DNA from: Sulfurospirillum sp964441765
GTDB lineage: Bacteria > Campylobacterota > Campylobacteria > Campylobacterales > Sulfurospirillaceae
NCBI GenBank assembly: GCA_964441765.1
Contig: CAYTVI010000007.1
Span: forward strand, 1-44,111
DNA: 44,111 bases
Direction of reading: 5' to 3'
In this document: positions 17,755-25,547 of the stretch, piece after piece
Numbering within the stretch: position 1 is the stretch's first letter
How the letters are laid out: each line of letters opens with the position of its first letter
Made by a program: the position numbers and the translations under genes
The notes under the pieces: model-generated
The model's database searches: none
Told to the model about the DNA's origin: nothing
What the model saw: only the letters and a program-made list of their open reading frames with translations

Positions 17755-18576
17755 TTAAAAATGGTGTTCTTTACACACACATCGGTAACGCCCACGTTTG
17801 AGCTTTCCGATGAGCGTAATTTTCGTTCGTGTTTTTTGGGCTAATCTTTGAACTTTAGCCTTGTTTTTCGGCGAAAAAGTAAAGAGCATCTCATACTCTT
17901 CGCCACTGCATAAAATCCTCTTTGGCAAAGACTTAGACCACCTTATGCCAAGCCCCCCACTCTCTTTTAAAAGCCTAGAGAGGTCTTTAGAAAGCCCATC
18001 GGAGATATCCATCCCTGAATGAAGGAACTTTCCAGCACTTTGCATAAATGAGCTTTTAAGCTTTGGTGTTACAAAACGTGAACGAGACCCTACGCGACCA
18101 CCTCGTAAAAGCCGTGTTAACTCCTGATACGAATCTCCAATTTCTCCTGTAAATGCTACCAAATCACCCACTTTAGCATTTTTTCGCAAAAGTGGCTTTG
18201 TGACATCAGAGACAATCGTTACCGAAATCATCAGCGCTTTTCCTGCGGTGGTATCTCCGCCGATAATTTCAATGCCATATGCTTTTGCAACACGTTCAAA
18301 GCCCAAAGCCAAAGCACTCAATTCTTTACATGTAAACTCTTTTGGAATAACAATCCCAATGAGTGCAAGACGGGGTTTTGCGTTCATGGCAAGAGCATCG
18401 GAGATATTCACCAGCATACTTTTTTGAGCAATGTGCTCTAAGCTCATCCATTCACGCTTGAAATGAATCCCTTCACAAAAAAGGTCTTTGGAGTACACCA
18501 ACCCACCAAGGACAGCACCATCATCACCTATATGTTTGCTTGAAAATTGTGCTATAAAGTACGATTCTTTGCCCAT
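17755..18576 (-). CDS. thiL: thiamine-monophosphate kinase
   Basis: Makes TPP, the active cofactor, by phosphorylating thiamine monophosphate. Visible ATP/Mg motifs are HIGDDGAVLGG, VNISDALAMNAKP, IIGGDTTAGK and SGMDISDGLSKDL. At 273 residues it is shorter than most homologues (usually above 300), with the saving mainly in the middle and C-terminal parts; the C-terminus is unusually basic. No TPP riboswitch precedes it, so the last TPP step is constitutive while salvage is riboswitch-controlled. Confidence 0.92.
   Translation of the reverse strand: MGKESYFIAQFSSKHIGDDGAVLGGLVYSKDLFCEGIHFKREWMSLEHIAQKSMLVNISDALAMNAKPRLALIGIVIPKEFTCKELSALALGFERVAKAYGIEIIGGDTTAGKALMISVTIVSDVTKPLLRKNAKVGDLVAFTGEIGDSYQELTRLLRGGRVGSRSRFVTPKLKSSFMQSAGKFLHSGMDISDGLSKDLSRLLKESGGLGIRWSKSLPKRILCSGEEYEMLFTFSPKNKAKVQRLAQKTRTKITLIGKLKRGRYRCVCKEHHF
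18325..18336. repeat. TTTACATGTAAA palindrome (coding)
   Basis: Perfect copy in thiL, read as Phe-Thr-Cys-Lys. Confidence 0.9.
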
Positions 18577-18666
18577 TTTTTACCTATTTAATATCATACA
18601 GTTTTTATAATTTTATTGTATGATTATTCCAATTAAAAAGCCATTATCTTACAAGGAGTCTCTTAC

Positions 18667-19344
18667 ATGGAGTGTAAACTTGCCCTCAGCGTTTTTCGTT
18701 TTGACGCCACAACAGATTTTCTTCCCTACTACAAAAAACATTTTATCAAAGTAGATTTAGCGAAAACCATCAACGATCTTTTTGCCCTCATTAAAGAGCA
18801 AGATGTGAGTTTTGACTACCCAAAAGATGAACGTGCAGCACTGAAAATCAACGGCAAAGCACTCTACACAACCGCAACCTTAGAAGAAATCGTCGAGCAT
18901 TTTGGTAAAGAGTTGACACTAGAGCCTCTGAGCACCAAACGTGTCACGAAAGATATGATCATCAACGATGAAGATTTTTATGCGAGCTTTGATTTGCTTG
19001 AACCGTATGTCGATTCAAAAGATAAAGCTACTTTTCAAACGTACATCATCTACCACTATGCTTCTAGTGTTCTTGAGTACGTTGAGGGCTACCAAGGCGA
19101 CGCACTCTTTGCGTTTGCTTACGATATGGTTCAAAAACACCCCTCACGAAAAAAAGAGATTTTAAGTGTCGTTGCCGATGCTCACACGGGCGCTTTCAAC
19201 CATATCAGGTTGTGCAATAAAATTTACCCTTGCGCTAAAGAGGTGGAACAAAAAATTTCAGCATTGAAAAACCTCATTTTAAAAGAGTTACCAACCATCA
19301 ATCCCTTGGTTGAAAAACTCTCTCACACCATAGATTCTTTGTAA
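18667..19344 (+). CDS. SdhB-ferredoxin-like protein without Fe-S cysteines (DUF5644 type)
   Basis: A 225-residue protein whose N-terminal 95 residues follow the plan of the SdhB/FrdB ferredoxin domain (SVFRFDATTDFLPYYKK, then AKTINDLFALIKEQD, then AALKINGKALYTTATL), but the cysteines that would bind 2Fe-2S are missing: only Cys3 and two C-terminal cysteines are present. The C-terminal part is helical. I recall such proteins being annotated DUF5644 in epsilonproteobacteria. It lies nine bases before an HdrB-like gene, mirroring the B-E subunit order of methylmenaquinol:fumarate reductase. Good RBS (AAGGAG) eight bases before the ATG. The role is unknown. Confidence 0.65.
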   Translation: MECKLALSVFRFDATTDFLPYYKKHFIKVDLAKTINDLFALIKEQDVSFDYPKDERAALKINGKALYTTATLEEIVEHFGKELTLEPLSTKRVTKDMIINDEDFYASFDLLEPYVDSKDKATFQTYIIYHYASSVLEYVEGYQGDALFAFAYDMVQKHPSRKKEILSVVADAHTGAFNHIRLCNKIYPCAKEVEQKISALKNLILKELPTINPLVEKLSHTIDSL

Positions 19345-19352
19345 GGATAGAG

Positions 19353-20201
19353 ATGATGAAACGTTATTTTTTATACGATACAGTGATTCAAAGTGAAAAA
19401 GCACCCTCTTTTGCTCTTTCTGTGCGTGCCTTGTTTGACTTTTTACAGCTTGATGTTCCTTGCTTAAAAGGGGCAAAAGCCGACGTTGGCTCTGAAGTGA
19501 TGGCGCTCAATCGGCTTAAATTTGTAGAGCATAACGCACACACCCTTGCTCTTGCTTCCAAAGAAGGTGGCTCTATCGTCTGTGCTGAAAGCAGTGCATT
19601 TATCTCTTTGCAGCTCACACGTGAAGCCTTACTGAACGATGCTAGCTTACGCGAAAGTGTTGTTGAAAAACTCTCTAAAAGCGGTCTTGAACTCAACTTT
19701 GAAACAGAAGTCTTAAGCCTTGAGAATTTTCTTACGCAAGAAGTGGGTCTTGAAAAGCTTGCCAGCTTGGTTAAACACCCTTTTAGTGCATTTTACGTTG
19801 CGCATTTTTTAGGAACATCTTTTTGCCAAGCACGTAAATTTACCGATATGAATATAAGTGAAAAACTCTTAGATGTCGTTCAAGCCAAAAAAGTCTCTTT
19901 TGCCTCCTCGTATGAGAGCGATGGTTTTGAAGTCTACACAACATCACCTCTTTTAGCCAAACAATGTGCCTCAAAAGCCTTGCTTGATATGTTCGATAAT
20001 GCGGCTGATATTATCCTTGTTGATGATGCACGTAGCTTTATTATGTTTGATTTTTACCAAAAAGAGTGTGAGAAAGTGGGAGGTAGAGATATTAACGTAA
20101 GCGTTCTTACTCTCGCTCAAGTTTTATTGCTTGCTTTTGGCGTAACCGATAAAGCAAAGCTAGGTCTTGATAAACACAAAGTACCTGTCACGCTAATTTA
20201 A
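19353..20201 (+). CDS. HdrB-like protein lacking CCG cysteines
   Basis: A 282-residue protein that seems to have two HdrB/SdhE-like halves: VPCLKGAKADVGSEVMALNR with GGSIVCAESSAFISLQ in the first, and KQCASKALLDMFDNAADIIL with VDDARSFIMFDFYQ in the second. These sit where CX(n)CCX(n)CXXC clusters would be, yet the cysteine pairs are missing, so it cannot bind the special 4Fe-4S clusters of heterodisulfide reductase. An AAGGATAG RBS precedes ATG 19353 (ATG 19356 is also possible). It is co-transcribed with the SdhB-like gene. Both could be structural or regulatory descendants of respiratory subunits. Confidence 0.6.
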   Translation: MMKRYFLYDTVIQSEKAPSFALSVRALFDFLQLDVPCLKGAKADVGSEVMALNRLKFVEHNAHTLALASKEGGSIVCAESSAFISLQLTREALLNDASLRESVVEKLSKSGLELNFETEVLSLENFLTQEVGLEKLASLVKHPFSAFYVAHFLGTSFCQARKFTDMNISEKLLDVVQAKKVSFASSYESDGFEVYTTSPLLAKQCASKALLDMFDNAADIILVDDARSFIMFDFYQKECEKVGGRDINVSVLTLAQVLLLAFGVTDKAKLGLDKHKVPVTLI

Positions 20202-20204
20202 TGT

Positions 20205-20216
20205 TTTACATGTAAA
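20205..20216. repeat. TTTACATGTAAA palindrome (convergent intergenic)
   Basis: Perfect copy between the convergent HdrB-like and SIR2-like genes; its right half forms part of the terminator stem. Confidence 0.9.
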
Positions 20217-20234
20217 GGGCAAAGTGCCCTTTAC
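20212..20234. terminator. bidirectional hairpin between convergent genes
   Basis: Arms GTAAAGGGCA and TGCCCTTTAC form a perfect 10-bp stem with loop AAG. It contains the stop codon of the SIR2-like gene and half of the neighbouring palindrome. Leftward transcripts would run into TTTACATG after the stem. The rightward T-tract is weak. Confidence 0.6.
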
Positions 20235-21061
20235 AAAATGTCACTCAAAAATTCACTCAAGCTCATCGCCTCTTTCTCAATCTTATGTGCGCTTAAAAAC
20301 TTCTCTTCTTTTTTACTCATACCCTCTTTATCGTTCACCAACACGCCATCTTTTAACCCAAGCGTTATTTCATTGGCAACCATGCGGAACGTATCACGGT
20401 CAAAGTCAATCCCTAAAAAAAGATACGATTTGTCATTTTTATAGGTTTTTAAAAAAGGAGGCAGAGCATACCCACCCATCGCCTCTGTGAGCCAATCCAC
20501 AAAATCCGCGTCAGAGACGATAAAATTTTTCTCAGGCACAATGCACCCAAGCGGTTTAAATAAAATGGGCAACATCGGATTTAAAAGCTCTTTATCGACC
20601 CTTGTATAGCTTTTTGAATGAGAATGGTACATGTAAACGATAAATCTATCGTACTGCGCCATCACACGACTCACACCCGTCACTAAAAAATGATCTACTT
20701 CTTCATAGACTTTTAAGAGTGAATCATCCAAATTCAAATCCACCACATAATGCGGCATCAGCGTTTTTAACCAATGATACACTTTGGGCATGGGATAAGG
20801 TTTGGAGGTAAAGATATGGTTCGTCATCGCTTCGATATAGGCTCGTCCTTTGCGCTGTTCTAAATTCATCGCCGCACGGGAATACTCATACATCAGTCGT
20901 GGAGACATCGCACGCCCACCATTAAGGCTTAAAATCATCGAATCACTGTCATAGGGAATTTGTGTGCCATCATCGCATTTGACCTCTTTAAAAACACCCA
21001 TCCCGATAAAAGGAACCAGCGTTCCTTCTTTGATACGCGTGTTTATATCAGCCCTCTTCAT
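20231..21061 (-). CDS. SIR2-like domain protein coupled to nifA
   Basis: A 276-residue protein with a SIR2_2-like arrangement: an N-terminal LVPFIGMGVF loop in place of the NAD-binding GAG motif, a DLNLDDSLLKVYEE segment where 'T.NYD.L' normally occurs, and a C-terminal PPFLKTYKNDKSYLFLGIDFD block. The glycine loop and the usual Asn/His are altered, so NADase or deacylase activity is uncertain. It overlaps the 3' end of the NifA gene by 14 bases, implying translational coupling. I do not know its function; the context suggests something tied to nitrogen-fixation control, and a phage-defence role is the alternative for SIR2-like proteins. Confidence 0.5.
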   Translation of the reverse strand: MKRADINTRIKEGTLVPFIGMGVFKEVKCDDGTQIPYDSDSMILSLNGGRAMSPRLMYEYSRAAMNLEQRKGRAYIEAMTNHIFTSKPYPMPKVYHWLKTLMPHYVVDLNLDDSLLKVYEEVDHFLVTGVSRVMAQYDRFIVYMYHSHSKSYTRVDKELLNPMLPILFKPLGCIVPEKNFIVSDADFVDWLTEAMGGYALPPFLKTYKNDKSYLFLGIDFDRDTFRMVANEITLGLKDGVLVNDKEGMSKKEEKFLSAHKIEKEAMSLSEFLSDIL

Positions 21062-22442
21062 TATAAATCCTTCTTTGACACATCAATTTTTGATTAAACG
21101 CAGGTAACAGAAGTAACATCTCATCCGCGCTAATGCCCTCTTCACTGCCCATCAAAACGATGCGTTCTATCGTATTTTCAAGCTCTCTTACATTCCCAGG
21201 CCATGAGTACTGCGACAAAATCTCCATCGCTTCTTCGGTGATGACAACCCGCTTTTTGTGGTTATTCATCGACTTTTGCAAAAAGAAATTCACTAATTGT
21301 TCGATGTCATCGCCTCGTTCACGTAAAGGCGGTAAATCAATGGGTATGACGTTAAGTCGGTAGTACAAATCTTCCCTAAACGTGCCATTTTTAACCATCT
21401 CTTCAAGATTGCGATTGGTGGCGGCAACTAAGCGGACATTGACTTTTATCGTTTTACTTCCTCCCACGCGTTCAAACTCCCTTTCTTGCAAAACACGTAA
21501 CAGTTTGACTTGCGCAGAAGCCGAGATATCGCCTATCTCATCTAAAAAAAGTGTTCCACCATCAGCGAGTTCAAAGCGCCCTTTGCGTGCCTCTTTCGCA
21601 TCAGTAAACGCCCCTTTTTCATGTCCAAAAAGCTCACTTTCGATTAAAGTATCGGTAATCGCCGCACAGTTGAGTTTCACAAAAGGCTCTTCTTTGCGCT
21701 TAGAACGCTTATGAATCGCCGCGGCAACAAGCTCTTTGCCCGTACCCGTCTCACCTCGCACTAAAACCGTAACATTACTCTCCGCAATACGCTCGATGAC
21801 CTTAAACACACTCTTCATCTTCGGACTCTCGCCGATGATATCTCCAAAGTTATGCACTTTAGAATCCCACTCCATTTTGTAGTAAAGCTTGAGCTCTTTT
21901 AAACGCTCTTTTTCTCTTAAATGCATCTCATGCGAATGAATGGACTGCGCAAAAATGGAACTTAGGATGCTTAAAAGTCTAACCGTACTTTCAAAATCCA
22001 TCGCCGTTGTTTTCGTGATGTTTGCTCCCAAAACCCCAATCACTTCTTGGTCTACCAGCATAGGAACGGCAATATACGAAATAGCATTTTGGTCACGATT
22101 GCCCGATTTATTTAAAAATAAAATATCATTATGCAAATTTTCAATCACCACAGGCTCTTTGCTTTGGGCTGCAAAGCCTGTTGCACCCTCGCCTAACTTA
22201 TAGGTGGCTAACTCTTTTTGATGTTTGTTAAAATCAATACAGGCGTAAACGCTCAACACCTCATCACTTAAGGTATGAATGACACATTTTTCCAGATGCA
22301 ATCGATTTTTAAGGGTCAATAGTGCTTTTTCAAGCGAACTGACAAGATTTTGCGAATTGGAAACGAGCATAGCTGTTTCGTAGAGTGTCATTAGCTCTTT
22401 GGTGGTTAAACACTCTCCACACTTTGGCTCAAGAGCAATCAT
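21048..22442 (-). CDS. nifA: NifA-like sigma54 activator lacking a DNA-binding domain
   Basis: A 464-residue sigma54-dependent activator: GAF domain at about 20-170, AAA+ domain at about 200-430 with Walker A RGETGTGKE, Walker B GGTLFLDEIG and the arginine finger region FREDLYYRLNVIPI. The sigma54-contacting loop reads GAFTDA instead of the usual GAFTGA. The protein ends about 20 residues after the AAA+ domain (final Glu-Glu-Gly), so the C-terminal Fis-type helix-turn-helix is missing, and no second frame supplies one because the SIR2-like gene starts there. A CGEC pair (Cys8, Cys11) sits at the N-terminus. The NifA label rests on the GAF plus AAA+ layout and neighbouring nifT; other GAF-type activators are possible. 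Confidence 0.75.
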   Translation of the reverse strand: MIALEPKCGECLTTKELMTLYETAMLVSNSQNLVSSLEKALLTLKNRLHLEKCVIHTLSDEVLSVYACIDFNKHQKELATYKLGEGATGFAAQSKEPVVIENLHNDILFLNKSGNRDQNAISYIAVPMLVDQEVIGVLGANITKTTAMDFESTVRLLSILSSIFAQSIHSHEMHLREKERLKELKLYYKMEWDSKVHNFGDIIGESPKMKSVFKVIERIAESNVTVLVRGETGTGKELVAAAIHKRSKRKEEPFVKLNCAAITDTLIESELFGHEKGAFTDAKEARKGRFELADGGTLFLDEIGDISASAQVKLLRVLQEREFERVGGSKTIKVNVRLVAATNRNLEEMVKNGTFREDLYYRLNVIPIDLPPLRERGDDIEQLVNFFLQKSMNNHKKRVVITEEAMEILSQYSWPGNVRELENTIERIVLMGSEEGISADEMLLLLPAFNQKLMCQRRIYNEEG

Positions 22443-22473
22443 TGTGCACTCCTTTGGGTCATATTTTTGCTAT

Positions 22474-22515
22474 TGTACATTAAAATGTATATTTAATATT
22501 CATATTTAATGTACA
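22474..22515. promoter_or_regulatory. inverted repeat upstream of nifA
   Basis: Perfect 11-base arms TGTACATTAAA (22474-22484) and TTTAATGTACA (22505-22515) separated by 20 bases of A/T. It sits 32 bases before the nifA start and just after nifT. The two half-sites are two helical turns or so apart, which suits a dimeric regulator rather than a terminator since there is no T-tract and the loop is long. ATATTTAAT also recurs in the centre. Confidence 0.5.
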
Positions 22516-22519
22516 TAAT

Positions 22520-22729
22520 TTAATCACTTAGTTTTTTACACACCTCTTCCTTAGGCAATTTTTTAGGAGCAGGTTGTATCCACCATGTTTCACCATTACT
22601 TAATACCACTTCTCCACCCCATTTTTCATCGCTTTCAAATTCGATTTTTGTGATGGTCTCTTCCATATCTTTTTTGGCGATATAAAAACAGATCTCACCG
22701 TTTTCTTCGCGCAACATTACTTTTGCCAT
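22520..22729 (-). CDS. nifT: NifT/FixU family protein
   Basis: A 69-residue protein with the NifT pattern: MAKVMLREENGEICFYIAKK, then DMEETITKIE, WGGEVVLSNGETWWI. NifT is a small conserved member of nif clusters whose role is unclear and which is dispensable in some organisms. It starts nine bases after the flavoprotein gene with RBS AAGGAT, so it appears to be the distal gene of the aldo/keto reductase-flavoprotein unit. nifH, nifD and nifK, its usual neighbours, are not adjacent. Confidence 0.8.
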   Translation of the reverse strand: MAKVMLREENGEICFYIAKKDMEETITKIEFESDEKWGGEVVLSNGETWWIQPAPKKLPKEEVCKKLSD

Positions 22730-22738
22730 TTTTTATCC

Positions 22739-24376
22739 TTATGTTAAAATTTTTTGGAGCCATCGTGTGAAGAGATTTTCTTCATACGCCACTTTGAAAA
22801 AGCCTTTTTGAAGCTCACGTATGAGCACATGGCGATTGCCTTCTTTGCTGATTTCTGGGAAATCTTCACGGTGGTGCGCCCCACGACTCTCTTTTCGGTG
22901 CATCGCACTTAAGATAATCGCCTCACTAAGCTCTAACGCATTGCGAAGCTCTAGGATGGAGATAAGCTCAACATTGTTGTTTTTACTTTTGTCTATACAA
23001 TGAAGCGTGTTGGATTCTTGGCGAAGGTATTTCATGTAGTCAAACGCTTCTTGCAAAGAGGCTTCATTGCGAAAAATTCCTGCTTTAGAAAACATGATTT
23101 TCCCCACAGAAATTCGCATGGCGTTGAAATTTTTAGAACATTCTCCCTCAAAAATTCTATCAACCAACTGCATATCTTTAATCACGATACTATAATCAAT
23201 AGGCAAGAACTCCCGATTTAAAGCGTATTCTTTCGCTTTTTTGCCTGCAAGTTCACCAAACACAGCCCCTTCTAAAAGTGAATTGCCACCCAAACGATTT
23301 GCCCCATGCACCCCGATAGCAGCGCACTCACCGCAGACAAACAACCCTTTGATTTCACTGCATGTAAAAGGAGCGTAAATGCCTCCCATACTGTAATGTG
23401 CTACGGGCTTAACTTCTAAAAGTTCACTTGCAATATCAATGCCTACTTGTGTGTAAGCGTTTTTGTAAAGGGTAGGTACTCTGGTTTCTAAGATACTTTT
23501 AGGAATATGGCGCATATCTAAATAGACTTTTTTACCCTTTCTTATCTGCTCAAAGATAGCCCGAGAAAGTACATCACGCGTACCTAGTTCATTGACAAAA
23601 CGCTCTCCATCTGAGTTAACAAGATAGCCTCCCTCACCGCGCGCCGCCTCTGAGATAAGGTACGCTGTTTTGGCAAATCCTGTAGGGTGAAACTGAACAA
23701 ACTCCATATCTTTCAGGCTTAAACCAGCACGAAGAGCTACGCTTAACATATCTCCCGTACAGTCTTGCGCATTGGTGCTAAACCCTCGATAAATCCCAGC
23801 ATAGCCTCCACCTGCAAACACCACTGCTTTGGCAGGATAGACCACAACTGTTGAATCCACCCGTTTTAAACACACCACACCGCTGACATAGTTTTCTATT
23901 TTTGTAACGTCCATCACATAATGATTGACCAAAAACTCAACCCCAATAAGGCGTGCTTTTTTAATCAAAGCTTGCGTGATGGAAGCACCCGTACTATCGC
24001 CTACAAAACAGGTGCGTTTTGAACTTCCTCCTCCAAAACTTCTCTGTAAAATCACCCCTTGCTCATTTCTATCAAAGGGTACGCCAAATTCAACAAATTT
24101 TTTAATGATAAAAGGGGCACGCTCACACAAATAACGAATCGCTTTTTTATCGCCAAGCTCTTTGGAGCTGTTCATCGTGTCATCAATGTGCTTTTGTATC
24201 TCGGCATCGTTTTTTTCATCTAATACCGCGTTGATGCCTCCACTGGCTATTGCACTGTTGGATTTAAAAATATTTCCTTTTGTGAGTATCGCCACGCTGT
24301 TGTGCTCACTTTTGGCTTCAATCGCCGCCATAAGCCCTGCAATACCAGAACCAATTACCAAAACATCATAGGTCAT
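22739..24376 (-). CDS. fumarate reductase/L-aspartate oxidase-family flavoprotein
   Basis: A 545-residue FAD protein. The dinucleotide fold begins at once (DVLVIGSGIAGLMAAIEA). Family residues include FVQFHPTGF, SEAARGEGGYLVNSDGERF, HGANRLGGNSLLEGAVFGE and SRGAHHREDFPE. The segment that carries the covalent-FAD histidine in FrdA/SdhA reads SNSAIASGGINA here, so FAD should be non-covalent, as in NadB and soluble fumarate reductases. ATG 24374-24376 follows GGAGAAATGTA and overlaps the aldo/keto reductase stop by 11 bases; longer in-frame starts would run into that gene. The neighbours are AKR and nifT, so a redox role beside nitrogen fixation is possible; aspartate oxidase (NAD synthesis) is the main alternative. 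Confidence 0.75.
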   Translation of the reverse strand: MTYDVLVIGSGIAGLMAAIEAKSEHNSVAILTKGNIFKSNSAIASGGINAVLDEKNDAEIQKHIDDTMNSSKELGDKKAIRYLCERAPFIIKKFVEFGVPFDRNEQGVILQRSFGGGSSKRTCFVGDSTGASITQALIKKARLIGVEFLVNHYVMDVTKIENYVSGVVCLKRVDSTVVVYPAKAVVFAGGGYAGIYRGFSTNAQDCTGDMLSVALRAGLSLKDMEFVQFHPTGFAKTAYLISEAARGEGGYLVNSDGERFVNELGTRDVLSRAIFEQIRKGKKVYLDMRHIPKSILETRVPTLYKNAYTQVGIDIASELLEVKPVAHYSMGGIYAPFTCSEIKGLFVCGECAAIGVHGANRLGGNSLLEGAVFGELAGKKAKEYALNREFLPIDYSIVIKDMQLVDRIFEGECSKNFNAMRISVGKIMFSKAGIFRNEASLQEAFDYMKYLRQESNTLHCIDKSKNNNVELISILELRNALELSEAIILSAMHRKESRGAHHREDFPEISKEGNRHVLIRELQKGFFKVAYEENLFTRWLQKILT

Positions 24377-25505
24377 TACATTTCTCCAGTTGGTATAAAA
24401 GATGGTATTGCGTCGTTTTGATAGCATTGATAGAAGCGATGGAAAGATTACATGTAACGTGTTCTGGCTTTGAGGAGCTAAAGAGTGATGTGATGATGCC
24501 TCGTGTTGAGCGGACAAACTGCAATGCTAAATCCACATCGCTTTTGAGTGTCATTTCTCTATCGAGCACATAGCCCACTTCTGGCTTGAATGGCTTTTGA
24601 AACAGATGCATTTGTAACAAAGAAGAGCTACTCATCACACCCAGTCCCAATTTATGCGCAACGTGCAAAGGAGTGTAAAACTTTCCATCAGACATCTTTT
24701 GATTTGCCACACTGTAGGCGTTGGTTTTGGCGATATTAAAGGGGAGTTGGAGGTATTTGAAGTGATGATTGGCTCCACCCACACGACACGCCACATCGTA
24801 CACATCTTCGATGCTAATGTACTCAGGATTAGAGATGTCATACGTAAACGCGTTCCATACCGCTATGCCATAGGCTTTGATTTTACCTTCGCGTACTTTT
24901 TCTTCAAACAGCGTAAAAATGGCTTCGAGTTTTTCCAAAAAAGCTTTATAGCCAATCTTGGTGAGTTGCGTTTCAGGGTTGTGCAAAAAATAGATATCTA
25001 AACACTCTACATGTAAATTGTTCAACGAACGATTGAGTGAGTCTTCTAAAAATAACGGGCTCATACAGTGTTGGTCAAGTTCTATCTCTTCAGCACTCGC
25101 CAATTTTTTCTCAAGGATATGTTCTTCTATCCAAGCGTAAGGGTTTTCAGGAAAGGGAAACTCAAGAGGGATAAACCCACCCTTGGAGCAGATAATAAGT
25201 TCTTCACGTTTTACCTCACCCGCATCCATCAATTCATAGATGACTTCACCTATCTCTTTTTCACTTTGTTGGTAGCGGTAATTTATAGCAGTGTCGATGA
25301 CATTGATGCCACCGCGTATGGCTGTTTTTAGTGCCTCTTTGTAGTCAAACGTGTAGTTTTCTTCTTTGTAAGGCTCTTTTTTAAAGGTTCCAAAGCCAAG
25401 CTTTGAAAAAATGAGTCCGTTATGGCGAATATAAAAATCTTTATACTGCGCATAACGTTTAGCAAACTGATACGTCGCTTCAGGAGTGGCATAAGAAAAG
25501 CGCAT
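24366..25505 (-). CDS. aldo/keto reductase
   Basis: A 379-residue NAD(P)H-dependent reductase of the AKR barrel fold. The catalytic tetrad is visible: Asp and Tyr in NVIDTAINYRY, Lys in IICSKGGF and His in IYFLHNPET. The N-terminus has an unusual extension of about 30 residues (YATPEATYQFAKRYAQYK) before the first strand. Good RBS (GAGGTGAAC). It is the first gene of a unit with the flavoprotein and nifT. The substrate cannot be told. Two near-palindromes in it encode Leu-His-Val-Glu and Val-Thr-Cys-Asn. Confidence 0.85.
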   Translation of the reverse strand: MRFSYATPEATYQFAKRYAQYKDFYIRHNGLIFSKLGFGTFKKEPYKEENYTFDYKEALKTAIRGGINVIDTAINYRYQQSEKEIGEVIYELMDAGEVKREELIICSKGGFIPLEFPFPENPYAWIEEHILEKKLASAEEIELDQHCMSPLFLEDSLNRSLNNLHVECLDIYFLHNPETQLTKIGYKAFLEKLEAIFTLFEEKVREGKIKAYGIAVWNAFTYDISNPEYISIEDVYDVACRVGGANHHFKYLQLPFNIAKTNAYSVANQKMSDGKFYTPLHVAHKLGLGVMSSSSLLQMHLFQKPFKPEVGYVLDREMTLKSDVDLALQFVRSTRGIITSLFSSSKPEHVTCNLSIASINAIKTTQYHLLYQLEKCNDL

Positions 25506-25547
25506 CGTTCACCTCGTTTTTACGAGATGATTTGCAAGAAGTATTCC

